15,354 nt of DNA from Anaerohalosphaeraceae bacterium (GCA_030671565.1 DAOVIC010000020.1:1-15354); one strand, 5' to 3'. Counted from the first letter of the stretch, positions 7,509 through 14,827 are shown. Numbers and translations: made by a program. The notes: a model not told the origin generated them from the letters alone.

Positions 7509-8314
7509 ACAAACCTTTTCCTAACCTCATCCATTACCTGCTCGCCAACCTTCTCGATACTCTCACTCGCATCGACAACCACAACATTCTCACCAGCATC
7601 GGCAAGCTTCAAAAATCCCTCGCGAACCTTAGCATGATAATCTGCCCCTTTCTGCTCCATCCGGTCAAGCTGACGATCCATCCGCGCACCGGAAGTCTCA
7701 AGATCAACATCCAGCACGATAGTAAGATCCGGCCAAACACGCTCAAGGCAATCGGTCCCAAGCCGAATAACTTTCTCAACTCCAAACCCGCCCGCACATC
7801 CCTGGTACGCACAAGTACTCGAAACCCACCGGTCCATCACAACACATTTTCCCTCCGCAAGCGCAGGCCCGATCTTCTCCTTCCAAAGCTGCCCCCGGGC
7901 AGCCATATAAAGCAAAACCTCAACATTGTCCCCCATCCCCTCATGCGCCGTGTCGAGCAATATCTCCCGTACTTTCTCGCCAACGACAGTATCCCCCGGA
8001 TCGCGAAAACTAACAACCTCAACCCCATTACTCCCAAGCCATTTAGAAAGCATCTCCACCTGCGTACTCTTACCACAGCCGTCCCCGCCATCTAAAACAA
8101 TAAACTTACCGCAAAATCGAGATTTCAATCCGCTATCCTGCCTATCAATATGCCGTATCGCCAACCACGCCGCACCAACACAAGCAAGCAGCGCCAAGAC
8201 AGTCTTATACCCGAAAGGAAACAAAAAAGCCAGAAACATCCCCACTACAGGAATAACAAAAAAACTCCCCGCCACCCCAACAACATCGCGTTTCCAGCCC
8301 CAACGAACACCCAT
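7505..8314 (-). CDS. tmk: Thymidylate kinase with N-terminal membrane extension
   Basis: The enzyme phosphorylates dTMP to dTDP. Numbered from the ATG at 8314 (269 residues), the P-loop DGGDGCGKST is at 75-84, the dTMP-binding RDPG box near 100, and DRW followed by AYQG near 140, as in Tmk (usually DRY/F). Residues 10-33 and 38-54 are hydrophobic, so about 63 residues precede the normal enzyme start. Three starts are possible. GTG at 8395 has GGAAGG 5 bases upstream but lies in a repeat. ATG at 8314 has GGGAAGG 11 bases upstream. TTG at 8128 has AGGA 7 bases upstream and would give a standard 207-residue enzyme beginning MKSRFCGKFIVLDG. The hydrophobic part weakly resembles the N-terminal half of PgpA. 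The stop overlaps the holB start. Confidence 0.9.
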   Translation of the reverse strand: MGVRWGWKRDVVGVAGSFFVIPVVGMFLAFLFPFGYKTVLALLACVGAAWLAIRHIDRQDSGLKSRFCGKFIVLDGGDGCGKSTQVEMLSKWLGSNGVEVVSFRDPGDTVVGEKVREILLDTAHEGMGDNVEVLLYMAARGQLWKEKIGPALAEGKCVVMDRWVSSTCAYQGCAGGFGVEKVIRLGTDCLERVWPDLTIVLDVDLETSGARMDRQLDRMEQKGADYHAKVREGFLKLADAGENVVVVDASESIEKVGEQVMDEVRKRFV

Positions 8315-8395
8315 AACAACAAAAACCTTCCCAATTTCATCCCCACCGCTTTTAAACCCTGCCCTCAGCGAATCCGAATGGGCCGAAACCTCCAC

Positions 8396-8426
8396 TACCG
8401 CCTTCCGCCTACTGCCTGTCTTTTAA
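8396..8426. repeat. Mosaic intergenic repeat, copy E
   Basis: CTGCCTGTCTTTTAA (8412-8426) matches 2971-2984 and 12617-12631 apart from single-base changes and one indel. The flanking CCTTCCGCCTA resembles the CTGCCTT segment of copy A. This copy overlaps the last codons and stop of def, so the repeat is partly translated. Confidence 0.5.
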
Positions 8427-8915
8427 TTCCTTCAACTGTTTTCTCGCACCTATCATCTGCACCCTGCTAAACCTGTCCTTAATAAGCATCCCTTCAAGGT
8501 GATCGTACTCATGCTGAAACGCCCTGGCCAAAAGGCCTTCTCCGTCTTCGGTAAATTCATTCCCCTCAAGATCCGTCGCCTTGACAGAACATTCCTTATA
8601 ACGCCGCACTTTCGCATATATACCCGGCAGCGAAAGACATCCTTCCTCGATCGCCTCGATCGCCCCGGAAGTAATTATTTCCGGATTGATATACACCTTG
8701 GCATTCTCAGCGCTCCCATCAACCGAAACCACGAATATCCGCAAACCAACCCCAGCCTGCGGACCGGCAAGACCGATACCCTTGCTCTCGACCATGATCT
8801 CGACCATCCTGTCGGCAAGATTGCGAATCTTATCGCCGATCTCATTGATCGGCTTAGCCCGTTCCCCAAGCACCCCAGCCGGATAACAAGTAAGGCAACA
8901 CTTATCAATATCCAT
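8409..8915 (-). CDS. def: Peptide deformylase
   Basis: This metal-dependent enzyme removes the formyl group from new protein N-termini in the cytoplasm. The 168-residue protein has all three signature motifs: GIGLAGPQAG (46-55; the family usually has GLAAPQ), EGCLSLPG (91-98) with metal ligand C93, and QHEYDHLEG (134-142) with H135, E136 and H139. An upstream in-frame ATG at 8969 would add 18 residues read from the intergenic repeat, so I chose the ATG at 8915, which gives the usual family length. The ribosome site before it is weak (GGGG about 8 bases away). The last residues (KDRQ) and stop fall in repeat copy E. It lies 74 bases after lptB and 94 before the tmk ATG. Confidence 0.94.
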   Translation of the reverse strand: MDIDKCCLTCYPAGVLGERAKPINEIGDKIRNLADRMVEIMVESKGIGLAGPQAGVGLRIFVVSVDGSAENAKVYINPEIITSGAIEAIEEGCLSLPGIYAKVRRYKECSVKATDLEGNEFTEDGEGLLARAFQHEYDHLEGMLIKDRFSRVQMIGARKQLKELKDRQ

Positions 8916-8940
8916 CAATACAGCCCCAAAAAAATAAAAC

Positions 8941-8981
8941 GTCTCGCCAAAGGCGAACCTGCCCCCCATTCCCTATTACCT
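8941..8981. repeat. Mosaic intergenic repeat, copy B
   Basis: This lies between lptB and def. It contains the palindrome TCGCCAAAGGCGA (8944-8956), identical to 2889-2901, and ATTCCCTATTACC (8968-8980), identical to 12596-12608. Read on the - strand the palindrome is followed within a few bases by T-rich sequence, so it could weaken or end transcription coming from lptB. Confidence 0.6.
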
Positions 8982-8989
8982 GATTTTTA

Positions 8990-9724
8990 TCAATCAAACT
9001 CATCGCCTTTGAACGTACTACCCAGATAGCTCTTCTTGACCAGTTCGTTCTGAATGATCGCCTTTGGCGGACCAGAAGCGATCACTTTGCCGTGGTCGAG
9101 TATATAAGCATTATCGACCACTTCCAGCGTCCGCTCAACATTATGATCTGTAATAAGGATACTTACCCCGGAAGTAACAAGACGCCGGATCTCAACCTGA
9201 AGTTCTTCAACGGCGATCGGATCGACACCGCTGAAAGGTTCATCGAGCAGTATCAGCGAAGGATTCGTCACCATCGCCCGGGCGATCTCCAGCTTACGCC
9301 GTTCACCACCGGAAAGGAACCTGGCTTGACTGTCAACAACTTCCCCAAGATCGAACCGCTCGATCAGTTCTTCGGCGCGTCTTTTTCTTTCGATCTTCGT
9401 TATCGACATTGTCTCAAGGATCGCATGAAGATTTTCACGAACTGTAAGCCGCTGAAAAACACTCGGCTCCTGAGAAAGATAGCCCATACCCAAACGAGCT
9501 CGCTTGTACATCGGAAAATTGGTTACGTCCCTCCCCTCGAACATCACCGTCCCCCCCTCAGGCACGATCATACCCATAGTCATCCTGAAAGACGTCGTCT
9601 TGCCAGCACCGTTCCTGCCCAAAAGGCCCACAATGCTCCGCTGATCCACAGAGATAGAAACGCCGTTGACGACCGTACGCCCAGAATATTTCTTTACCAA
9701 ACCGGTAGTTTCAAGAAGTCGCAT
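8990..9724 (-). CDS. lptB: LPS export ABC transporter ATP-binding protein
   Basis: This 244-residue cytoplasmic ATPase would power the LptFG complex that moves lipopolysaccharide to the outer membrane. Motifs in order: Walker A GRNGAGKTT (36-44), Q-loop Q85 in YLSQEPSVFQRLTVREN (the LptB-type sequence), signature LSGGE (138-142), Walker B LLDEP (159-163) followed by FSGVDP, and H-loop H194 in ITDHNV. The FSGVDPIAV and DHNVERTL sequences separate LptB from amino-acid-type ABC ATPases. An ATG at 9805 would add 27 residues without family support; the ATG at 9724 begins MRLLETTGLVKKY as in LptB. No lptA, lptC or rpoN is adjacent. A TATAAT promoter lies 40 bases upstream. Confidence 0.9.
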   Translation of the reverse strand: MRLLETTGLVKKYSGRTVVNGVSISVDQRSIVGLLGRNGAGKTTSFRMTMGMIVPEGGTVMFEGRDVTNFPMYKRARLGMGYLSQEPSVFQRLTVRENLHAILETMSITKIERKRRAEELIERFDLGEVVDSQARFLSGGERRKLEIARAMVTNPSLILLDEPFSGVDPIAVEELQVEIRRLVTSGVSILITDHNVERTLEVVDNAYILDHGKVIASGPPKAIIQNELVKKSYLGSTFKGDEFD

Positions 9725-9763
9725 CGTATAAAAAGCTCCAAATAAGTCAAATAACCGTAAACC

Positions 9764-9791
9764 ATTATAACACCCCGCAAAACATTTGCAA
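9764..9791 (-). promoter_or_regulatory. lptB promoter (extended -10)
   Basis: On the - strand TATAAT (9769-9764) is preceded by TGT, an extended -10, and by TTGCAA (9791-9786) at 16 bases spacing. The predicted start is near 9757, about 33 bases before the lptB ATG. This makes lptB-def-tmk-holB-ricT a likely transcription unit separate from recQ. Confidence 0.6.
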
Positions 9792-9803
9792 ATCGAATCC
9801 ATC

Positions 9804-9844
9804 ACTTCATTATTGGTTATTCCGTGTTGGATATTGGCTATTCA
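9804..9844. repeat. Mosaic intergenic repeat, copy C
   Basis: This 41-base block matches 2909-2949 without gaps at 34 of 41 positions; the shared ends are ACTTCAT and ATTGGCTATTCA-like. It lies 11 bases after the recQ stop and just upstream of the lptB promoter. The other modules of copy A are absent here. Confidence 0.65.
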
Positions 9845-9855
9845 TCCTTTACCCT

Positions 9856-11685
9856 CTAAAAAACATCCATCTCAAGCTCATTATCCGAGCAATACCCGCT
9901 GATGCTTTCCACGAACATCTCACCGTAATCTTTGCGTTTTTTGTTCCCAACCCCATGGATCTCCAAAAACCTCCGTCCGCAAGAAGGCCGCTTCTTCGCC
10001 ATATCCCTAAGCGACGCATCCCCAAACACCACAAAAGCAGGCACCCCCTTACCGTCGGCGATCTCCTTGCGAAGCTCGCGAAGCTCTTCAAACAACCCCT
10101 CATCGACGCCTTCCCAGGATTCGTCAGCTATTTTCGAACTTCGTTTTTTCTTCTTCTTGTCTTTCTTCAGAGGCTCCATCAGCTTCGGCTCCGCCTCGCC
10201 TTTAAGCATCCGGCGACCCGCATCGGTCACACCCAGCACATTGTACTCGCCCGTCTTGGACATATACCCCTGACCGACAAGCTGCTCTACCCAGTCACGA
10301 ACGTTACCCCTCGTATAATCCGAAAGCAGCCCATAAGTACTCAACCCCTCATGACCGTTCTCAAGTATCCTTTTGTCCTTCGAACCGACCAGTACCAGCG
10401 ACGTATAATCCGCGCCGAACCTCTCATCAAGCCGAACCACGCCCGACAAAATCTTCTGGGCGATAACAAGCGAATCGTCCATATACTCATGGTCGCCCAG
10501 ACAAACATCGCATCCCCCACAATTTGTCTTATCAAACGCCTGACCGAAATACTCAACAAGCATCTTATGCCTGCAGCACCCGCTGGTGCAAAAACCGTAT
10601 ATCCCGCTAAGCTTTTTCAAAGCGATCTGCCTGCCCGTCCCCTCCGTCTGGTCCGCAAAGAACTTCCATATCCTGTAATCGTTACCAGAATAGAAAAGAC
10701 AGCACTCAGCCTCAAGCCCGTCCCTGCCGGCTCGTCCGCTTTCCTGCTGATAATTCTCGATAGACTTCGGCATTCCCGCGTGAATAACATAACGAACGTT
10801 CGACTTATCGATACCCATCCCGAAAGCGATCGTCGCAACGATTATATCCACCCTGTCACGGATAAAAGCATCCTGGTTGACCTTCCGTGCCTCATCGCTC
10901 ATCCCCGCATGATAGGGCAATGCCTTGTACCCCTTCGCACTGAGATTAGCACACATACGGTCGACATCTTTTCGCCGGATACAATATATGATACCCGATT
11001 CACCCTTGTTCCGGTCGATCACCTCGCAGACCTGCTCAACCTCGTTTTTCATCGGCTCTGCACGATAGATCAGGTTATCCCGATCAAACGACCCAACCAG
11101 CAAACTGGGATTTTCAAGCCCAAGCTGACAAGCGATATCTTCCCGCACCTGACCCGTCGCCGTCGCAGTATAAGTATGGATCGCAACACCAGGCAAAATC
11201 GTCTTCAACTCGCCAAGCTGGCGATATTCCGTACGGAAATCGTGCCCCCACATACTGATACAGTGAGCCTCATCGATAGCGATCATAGAAAGATCGCACT
11301 GCTTGAGATAATTGATAAACTGAGGCTGCATTAAACGCTCAGGAGAAACATACAAAAGCTTAACCTTGCCCGAAACAATATCGGACCGTACCTGCATACG
11401 CTCTGCATCAGACTGAGAACTGTCGATCCGGACCGCCCCGATCCCGCACCCGCAAAGAGTATCGACCTGGTCCTTCATCAAAGAGATCAAAGGCGATACA
11501 ACAACCGCCATACCATCCATTACAAGAGCAGGAGCCTGGAAACAAAGTGATTTCCCACCACCGGTCGGTAAAACAACTATAGAATCACGCTCGCTAAGCG
11601 CACTTAGCATCGCGTCCCTTTGAAATGGACGAAAACTGTCATAACCCCAGTATTTTTTCAGGATACCCTGAAGCTTTGCAAGCAT
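9856..11685 (-). CDS. recQ: ATP-dependent DNA helicase RecQ
   Basis: This 3'-5' DNA helicase acts in recombination and fork repair. The 609-residue protein has the full RecQ layout: motif 0 FRPFQ..A (18-25), Walker A TGGGKS (41-46), DEAH box (138-141), aromatic-rich loop HCISMWGHDFR (141-151), motif VI QESGRAGRDG (314-323), the zinc site with C371, C389, C392 and C395, an RQC winged-helix region (about 400-495), a lysine-rich linker (508-517), and an HRDC domain (about 532-599). The start is set by AGGAGGT six bases before the ATG at 11685; a longer open frame to 11736 is not needed. It has its own near-consensus promoter. The lptB gene follows after 131 bases with a repeat and another promoter. 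Confidence 0.97.
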   Translation of the reverse strand: MLAKLQGILKKYWGYDSFRPFQRDAMLSALSERDSIVVLPTGGGKSLCFQAPALVMDGMAVVVSPLISLMKDQVDTLCGCGIGAVRIDSSQSDAERMQVRSDIVSGKVKLLYVSPERLMQPQFINYLKQCDLSMIAIDEAHCISMWGHDFRTEYRQLGELKTILPGVAIHTYTATATGQVREDIACQLGLENPSLLVGSFDRDNLIYRAEPMKNEVEQVCEVIDRNKGESGIIYCIRRKDVDRMCANLSAKGYKALPYHAGMSDEARKVNQDAFIRDRVDIIVATIAFGMGIDKSNVRYVIHAGMPKSIENYQQESGRAGRDGLEAECCLFYSGNDYRIWKFFADQTEGTGRQIALKKLSGIYGFCTSGCCRHKMLVEYFGQAFDKTNCGGCDVCLGDHEYMDDSLVIAQKILSGVVRLDERFGADYTSLVLVGSKDKRILENGHEGLSTYGLLSDYTRGNVRDWVEQLVGQGYMSKTGEYNVLGVTDAGRRMLKGEAEPKLMEPLKKDKKKKKRSSKIADESWEGVDEGLFEELRELRKEIADGKGVPAFVVFGDASLRDMAKKRPSCGRRFLEIHGVGNKKRKDYGEMFVESISGYCSDNELEMDVF

Positions 11686-11691
11686 GGATAT

Positions 11692-11698
11692 ACCTCCT
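11692..11698 (-). promoter_or_regulatory. recQ ribosome binding site
   Basis: A full AGGAGGT lies six bases before the recQ ATG. It is the strongest Shine-Dalgarno sequence in the window and decides the start against the upstream in-frame extension. Confidence 0.85.
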
Positions 11699-11723
11699 GT
11701 TCCGATAAATAAACCGCACCAAA

Positions 11724-11752
11724 AGTATAAACCCACTTAAGCAAACTGTCAA
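11724..11752 (-). promoter_or_regulatory. recQ promoter (sigma70 consensus)
   Basis: On the - strand TTGACA (11752-11747) and TATACT (11729-11724) are spaced by 17 bases. The predicted start lies near 11717, about 32 bases before the recQ ATG. Confidence 0.8.
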
Positions 11753-11908
11753 CAAATGAAACCCGACATAAATAAGCTCGGCACACTGCCTGCTTTTTAT
11801 CTTTTTTACAAAAAACCACAATAACACCGTACCAAAAAAACAAACGCCAAACACCTCTAAAGTACTGATAAAAATACCCTTGCGAATACTAAAAATTAGC
11901 CTGCCAAA

Positions 11909-11933
11909 TTAACTCACAGGCATTGTGAGTTAA
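11909..11933. promoter_or_regulatory. Perfect inverted repeat between divergent genes
   Basis: TTAACTCACA (11909-11918) and TGTGAGTTAA (11924-11933) are perfect 10-bp complements around GGCAT. The element lies in the 365-base spacer between divergent recQ and the amidase-like gene, where a terminator is not expected, and no T-run follows the stem directly. An operator is more likely than a terminator. Apart from this and the promoters I see nothing gene-like in the spacer. Confidence 0.5.
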
Positions 11934-11979
11934 CCCCGCAAAAAGATTCAACAAAAATGATGCCCTTTGCCGATACTTG

Positions 11980-11988
11980 TGATAGAAT
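11980..11988 (+). promoter_or_regulatory. Possible extended -10 promoter for the amidase-like gene
   Basis: TG-A-TAGAAT resembles an extended -10 box and lies 62 bases before the ATG at 12051. No convincing -35 hexamer is found at 16-18 bases, so this is weak. Confidence 0.3.
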
Positions 11989-12050
11989 TCGCCCACTGGT
12001 GACACCGCAGTTGTTGTACATTTTAATTTGTCTCCCAGAAAGTCAACGGA

Positions 12051-12581
12051 ATGAAGAAGCACTCAAGGACGGTAAAAGTTTTAGTCTCATTGATAGTCTC
12101 AATGACTATCGGCGCCTTTGTTCTGATGATGCTCGACAACCAGGTGCTCTCGGAAGGAGCTTTCAGCCTGGCAGGCCTGTATAATCTCACCCCCGCCGAA
12201 GAAAAGATCGACGCAAATCCAAAAAACTCAAATCACCGCAACTGGGAAAGACTGGAAGTGTACTACAGCGATAAACCTGTTCAAAATCTAAACCAGGTCG
12301 CTGCCGACAATAACGCCAAAATGCACTTTGTCATCGCCAATGCCGATCACGGCACAGACGGACTTATCAAGTCCACCGAAAAATGGCGAAAACAAAAAAC
12401 TTGCCTCTCTGACACAGGATACGGCCCCAACATCATCCGCATCTGCATTATCAGCGACGGTAGCAATGCAGCACCGACAGACTGCCAGATATTAAGAGCT
12501 GTCGAGTTGGTCAACGCACTAAGCAAAAAGTACGACATCAGCCGAAAAAAAATAAACTACCCCGACAACTGGCAAATATAA
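12051..12581 (+). CDS. Membrane-anchored amidase/PGRP-like protein, catalytic residues lost
   Basis: This 176-residue protein has an N-terminal membrane segment (about 8-27), then a domain that follows the amidase_2/PGRP pattern: NWERLEVYYSD (62-72) where active enzymes have W..IVIHHS, then HFVIANADHGTDGLI (92-106) for YHFVIGNG.G.GDG.I, a W.KQ segment, IIRICIISDG for IGICLVG, and PTDCQILRAVELVNAL for the PT..Q..ALV.LV helix. Both histidines of the first zinc site position are Tyr, the GHRD-type histidine is absent (INYPDN), and the protein ends before the last zinc ligand. It is therefore probably not an active hydrolase. It could bind peptidoglycan, or be decaying, although the frame is intact. 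The ribosome site is weak (ACGGA next to ATG). Confidence 0.6.
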   Translation: MKKHSRTVKVLVSLIVSMTIGAFVLMMLDNQVLSEGAFSLAGLYNLTPAEEKIDANPKNSNHRNWERLEVYYSDKPVQNLNQVAADNNAKMHFVIANADHGTDGLIKSTEKWRKQKTCLSDTGYGPNIIRICIISDGSNAAPTDCQILRAVELVNALSKKYDISRKKINYPDNWQI

Positions 12582-12589
12582 GAATCCAC

Positions 12590-12652
12590 CTCCCTATTCC
12601 CTATTACCAGCCACCGCTACCTGTCTTTTAACCAGCCTCGCCAAAGCCAGAT
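12590..12652. repeat. Mosaic intergenic repeat, copy D (permuted)
   Basis: This begins 8 bases after the stop of the amidase-like gene. It contains ATTCCCTATTACC (12596-12608, also in copy B), CTACCTGTCTTTTAA (12617-12631, also in A and E) and a damaged CTCGCCAAAGCC palindrome (about 12637-12648). The module order differs from copy A: here the hairpin follows the CCTGTCTTTTAA block, while in A it precedes it. Confidence 0.55.
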
Positions 12653-12678
12653 TCACGATTTCAATCTTTGATCTTAAC

Positions 12679-12720
12679 AAAAAACGGGCCCGGCACTAAC
12701 AAAAGCACCGAGCCCGTTTT
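12679..12720 (-). terminator. Rho-independent terminator of pckG
   Basis: On the - strand AAAACGGGCTCGGT (from 12720) pairs with GCCGGGCCCGTTTT over 14 pairs with two G/U wobbles, around a 12-base loop, and runs into six T. It starts 22 bases after the pckG stop. The + strand reading also ends in TTTT, so it may work weakly for the amidase-like gene too. Confidence 0.85.
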
Positions 12721-12742
12721 AAATTTAAGATATTATGATCGC

Positions 12743-14620
12743 TTACTTTGCAATCATATCGAACGGCGAGATATTATCGCCATGCTTATCCCGTGCATCC
12801 GCCAAACGCTTACGCTGCCTGTCAAATACTTCGTACATAACCGCAGGAGCATCGGCAACCTTTTCCTTATAGATAGCCTCGATCCTGTCGATCTTAGCCA
12901 AAAGCTCAGGAACACGGATCGTAAACTGCTCAACATACTCAGCCTGCGTATAGTCGTGACCAAGATTATCCTTAAACAACTTCGCCAAGTCTTCATAAAG
13001 CGGAATATAACCGCTAGGCGTCTTGATAGCCTCGACATCGCCATTAACTCGAAGCTCGGCCCAAAGTATCCAAACCTTCTTATCCAACGGCGTATTAAGA
13101 TACTTACCTTCCTTATTCTTAAGGAAGTAATTCACCGAGAAGATCGAAGGAACTTTCTCAAGCCCACCGGCAAAATCAAGGTTGTTCTGAATATACCTGC
13201 CAAGCGGGATCGAGACAAACGCCATGTTACTCATAATATCGAACTTGCGAACACCTTCCTGCCCAAGCACTGCCGCCGTAGTCTCAGACTCGATCGAAGC
13301 GCCACGCAGAATAATACCTTCCGTCCAGTCAAAAGCCTGCTCGACAGGAACACAAGTATCGCTGTCACGTCCGCCGTAGAAAATACCGCTTAGAGGCACA
13401 CCCTCAGCAGCATCAGCAAGCGGATCACGGTTATCAAGCGTAGAAATTCCGATCGTATAACGTGCGTTCTTATGAGAACCAGTGATCTCGTTACCGGCAT
13501 CGTCTTTTTTGCCCGCAACCCATTTCCCGCTATGATTCGTACCTTCCTGCATTTCCTCACCCATACCAAGCCACATCGGCTTATTCTCATCAGTGATCAG
13601 AACATTACCGAAGATCACCTCACCAGGGGTAGTAAGAGCCTTGTATATCTCGGGATCATCGGTAGTATTAACATCCCGGATGATACCAAAAATGCCCTGT
13701 TCGACGTTTGCAACCCGAACCTGATCGTCTTTCTTACGAAGATAAGCAATATCGTCACCGACGATAGTCTGACCGGAGATCATAGAAGTAGACGTCTTGC
13801 CGCAAGCCGACGGGAAAGCACCCGCAAAGTAGCTGACCCGATCATTCGGACCGTGAGCACCCATAACGAACATATGCTCGGCAAGCCAGCCTTCCTGTGC
13901 AGCCTTCTGAATAGCAAGACGCAAAGCAAGCTTCTTCAAACCAACTGTATTACCGGCATACTGAGTGTTAGTCGAGTAAACCTGGTTCTCTTCCAGATCC
14001 ATATAAATGCGACGCTTATCGACATTGATAGAAACAAGGTTTTCAGTTTCCCCTTCAGTATGCATAAACTTAAAGAAGTTTTCGCTATCGCCGATCCTCT
14101 TGAACTGCTCGTAACCGGGACGATAAAGAATCGTCTCGCTGTGGACAACATACGGAGAGTCAGTTATCTGAATGCATGAGATCGAAAAATCCGAGTCGAC
14201 CGGACCGAGACAGAAGAACGCGACAAGCATTGTTTTGCCCTTCATGGAACCGGCAAGAATGGAACGCACATCTTCCACGCCTTCTTTTTTATCGATCTGA
14301 CTGAGACTTTCACCAAGATCCATCTCAGGAGTTACAAGATATTTCGTTCTCGCCGGATCACGTGCCTGATCGTTATAACCGTCGAAGTGATAAGTATGCC
14401 CTTCGATAGCAAGCTTAGTCTCACCGCCGCCGTTCAATGCTCGCTTACGGATATTCTCGATATCCGCTTCCGCATCTGTGCAAACAAACACAGAGTCAGG
14501 ATCGCAAAGCTTGATCGCATCAGCAACGAAGGCGTGCATGTGTGAATTACCGATCGCCATTAATTTCTTAAGGTTGCCGGCGTCTAATTTCTTTTCCAGG
14601 ATTTCTTTAACTTGTTCCAC
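12743..14620 (-). CDS. pckG: Phosphoenolpyruvate carboxykinase, GTP type (divergent)
   Basis: This cytoplasmic enzyme converts oxaloacetate and GTP to PEP, GDP and CO2, linking the TCA cycle to gluconeogenesis (or the reverse in anaplerosis). The 625-residue length fits GTP-type enzymes. Visible motifs are the R-loop-like region YAGNTVGLKKLALR (221-234), the P-loop FPSACGKT (269-276), GDDIA (288-292), and a lid-like segment GAS..SETTAA. The P-loop continues STSM rather than the usual NLAM, and the NPENGFFGVAPG segment is replaced by NVEQGIFGIIRDVN (305-318), so this is a divergent clade. The start is GTG with AAAGGGA 9 bases upstream. A consensus promoter lies upstream and a strong terminator downstream, so the gene is monocistronic. 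Confidence 0.9.
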   Translation of the reverse strand: MEQVKEILEKKLDAGNLKKLMAIGNSHMHAFVADAIKLCDPDSVFVCTDAEADIENIRKRALNGGGETKLAIEGHTYHFDGYNDQARDPARTKYLVTPEMDLGESLSQIDKKEGVEDVRSILAGSMKGKTMLVAFFCLGPVDSDFSISCIQITDSPYVVHSETILYRPGYEQFKRIGDSENFFKFMHTEGETENLVSINVDKRRIYMDLEENQVYSTNTQYAGNTVGLKKLALRLAIQKAAQEGWLAEHMFVMGAHGPNDRVSYFAGAFPSACGKTSTSMISGQTIVGDDIAYLRKKDDQVRVANVEQGIFGIIRDVNTTDDPEIYKALTTPGEVIFGNVLITDENKPMWLGMGEEMQEGTNHSGKWVAGKKDDAGNEITGSHKNARYTIGISTLDNRDPLADAAEGVPLSGIFYGGRDSDTCVPVEQAFDWTEGIILRGASIESETTAAVLGQEGVRKFDIMSNMAFVSIPLGRYIQNNLDFAGGLEKVPSIFSVNYFLKNKEGKYLNTPLDKKVWILWAELRVNGDVEAIKTPSGYIPLYEDLAKLFKDNLGHDYTQAEYVEQFTIRVPELLAKIDRIEAIYKEKVADAPAVMYEVFDRQRKRLADARDKHGDNISPFDMIAK

Positions 14621-14672
14621 TGTCGTTGTTCCCTTTCTATATAGACAATATTTAACTTTAAAAAGCCATGCA

Positions 14673-14701
14673 AGTATATCAGCGGGCTATGGTACCGTCA
14701 A
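14673..14701 (-). promoter_or_regulatory. pckG promoter (sigma70 consensus)
   Basis: On the - strand TTGACG (14701-14696) and TATACT (14678-14673) are spaced by 17 bases. The predicted start near 14666 leaves a leader of about 46 bases. Just upstream of the -35 box is an A/T-rich hairpin-like stretch (TTTTTATAAAAA at 14706-14717). Confidence 0.8.
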
Positions 14702-14798
14702 GGCTTTTTATAAAAACGCCTGTTATCGCCGATATACGCCGTTTTTAGCTCACCTGCCGCGATAAATCACAAATTCCGCTTTAATAGACAATGATATC

Positions 14799-14827
14799 TT
14801 GATGAAAAACCGCATAAACTGTATAAT
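14799..14827 (+). promoter_or_regulatory. Promoter of the metalloprotease-like gene (sigma70 consensus)
   Basis: TTGATG (14799-14804) and a perfect TATAAT (14822-14827) are spaced by 17 bases. The predicted start near 14834 gives a leader of about 95 bases. That leader holds a short GGATAT/ATATCC inverted repeat (about 14879-14903), too weak to call a riboswitch. With the pckG promoter this accounts for the 308-base divergent spacer. Confidence 0.75.

Noticed and set aside
8916..8969. N-terminal extension of def to the ATG at 8969
   Set aside because: The extra 18 residues are translated from repeat copy B, and the family starts near the ATG at 8915.
9725..9805. N-terminal extension of lptB to 9805
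   Set aside because: The added residues cover the predicted promoter and have no LptB similarity.
9955..11334. A 459-codon open frame on the + strand opposite recQ, and a similar 331-codon one opposite holB (6642-7637)
   Set aside because: Both are antisense to genes with complete motif sets, show no family features, and are explained by the strand base asymmetry that removes stops from the opposite strand.
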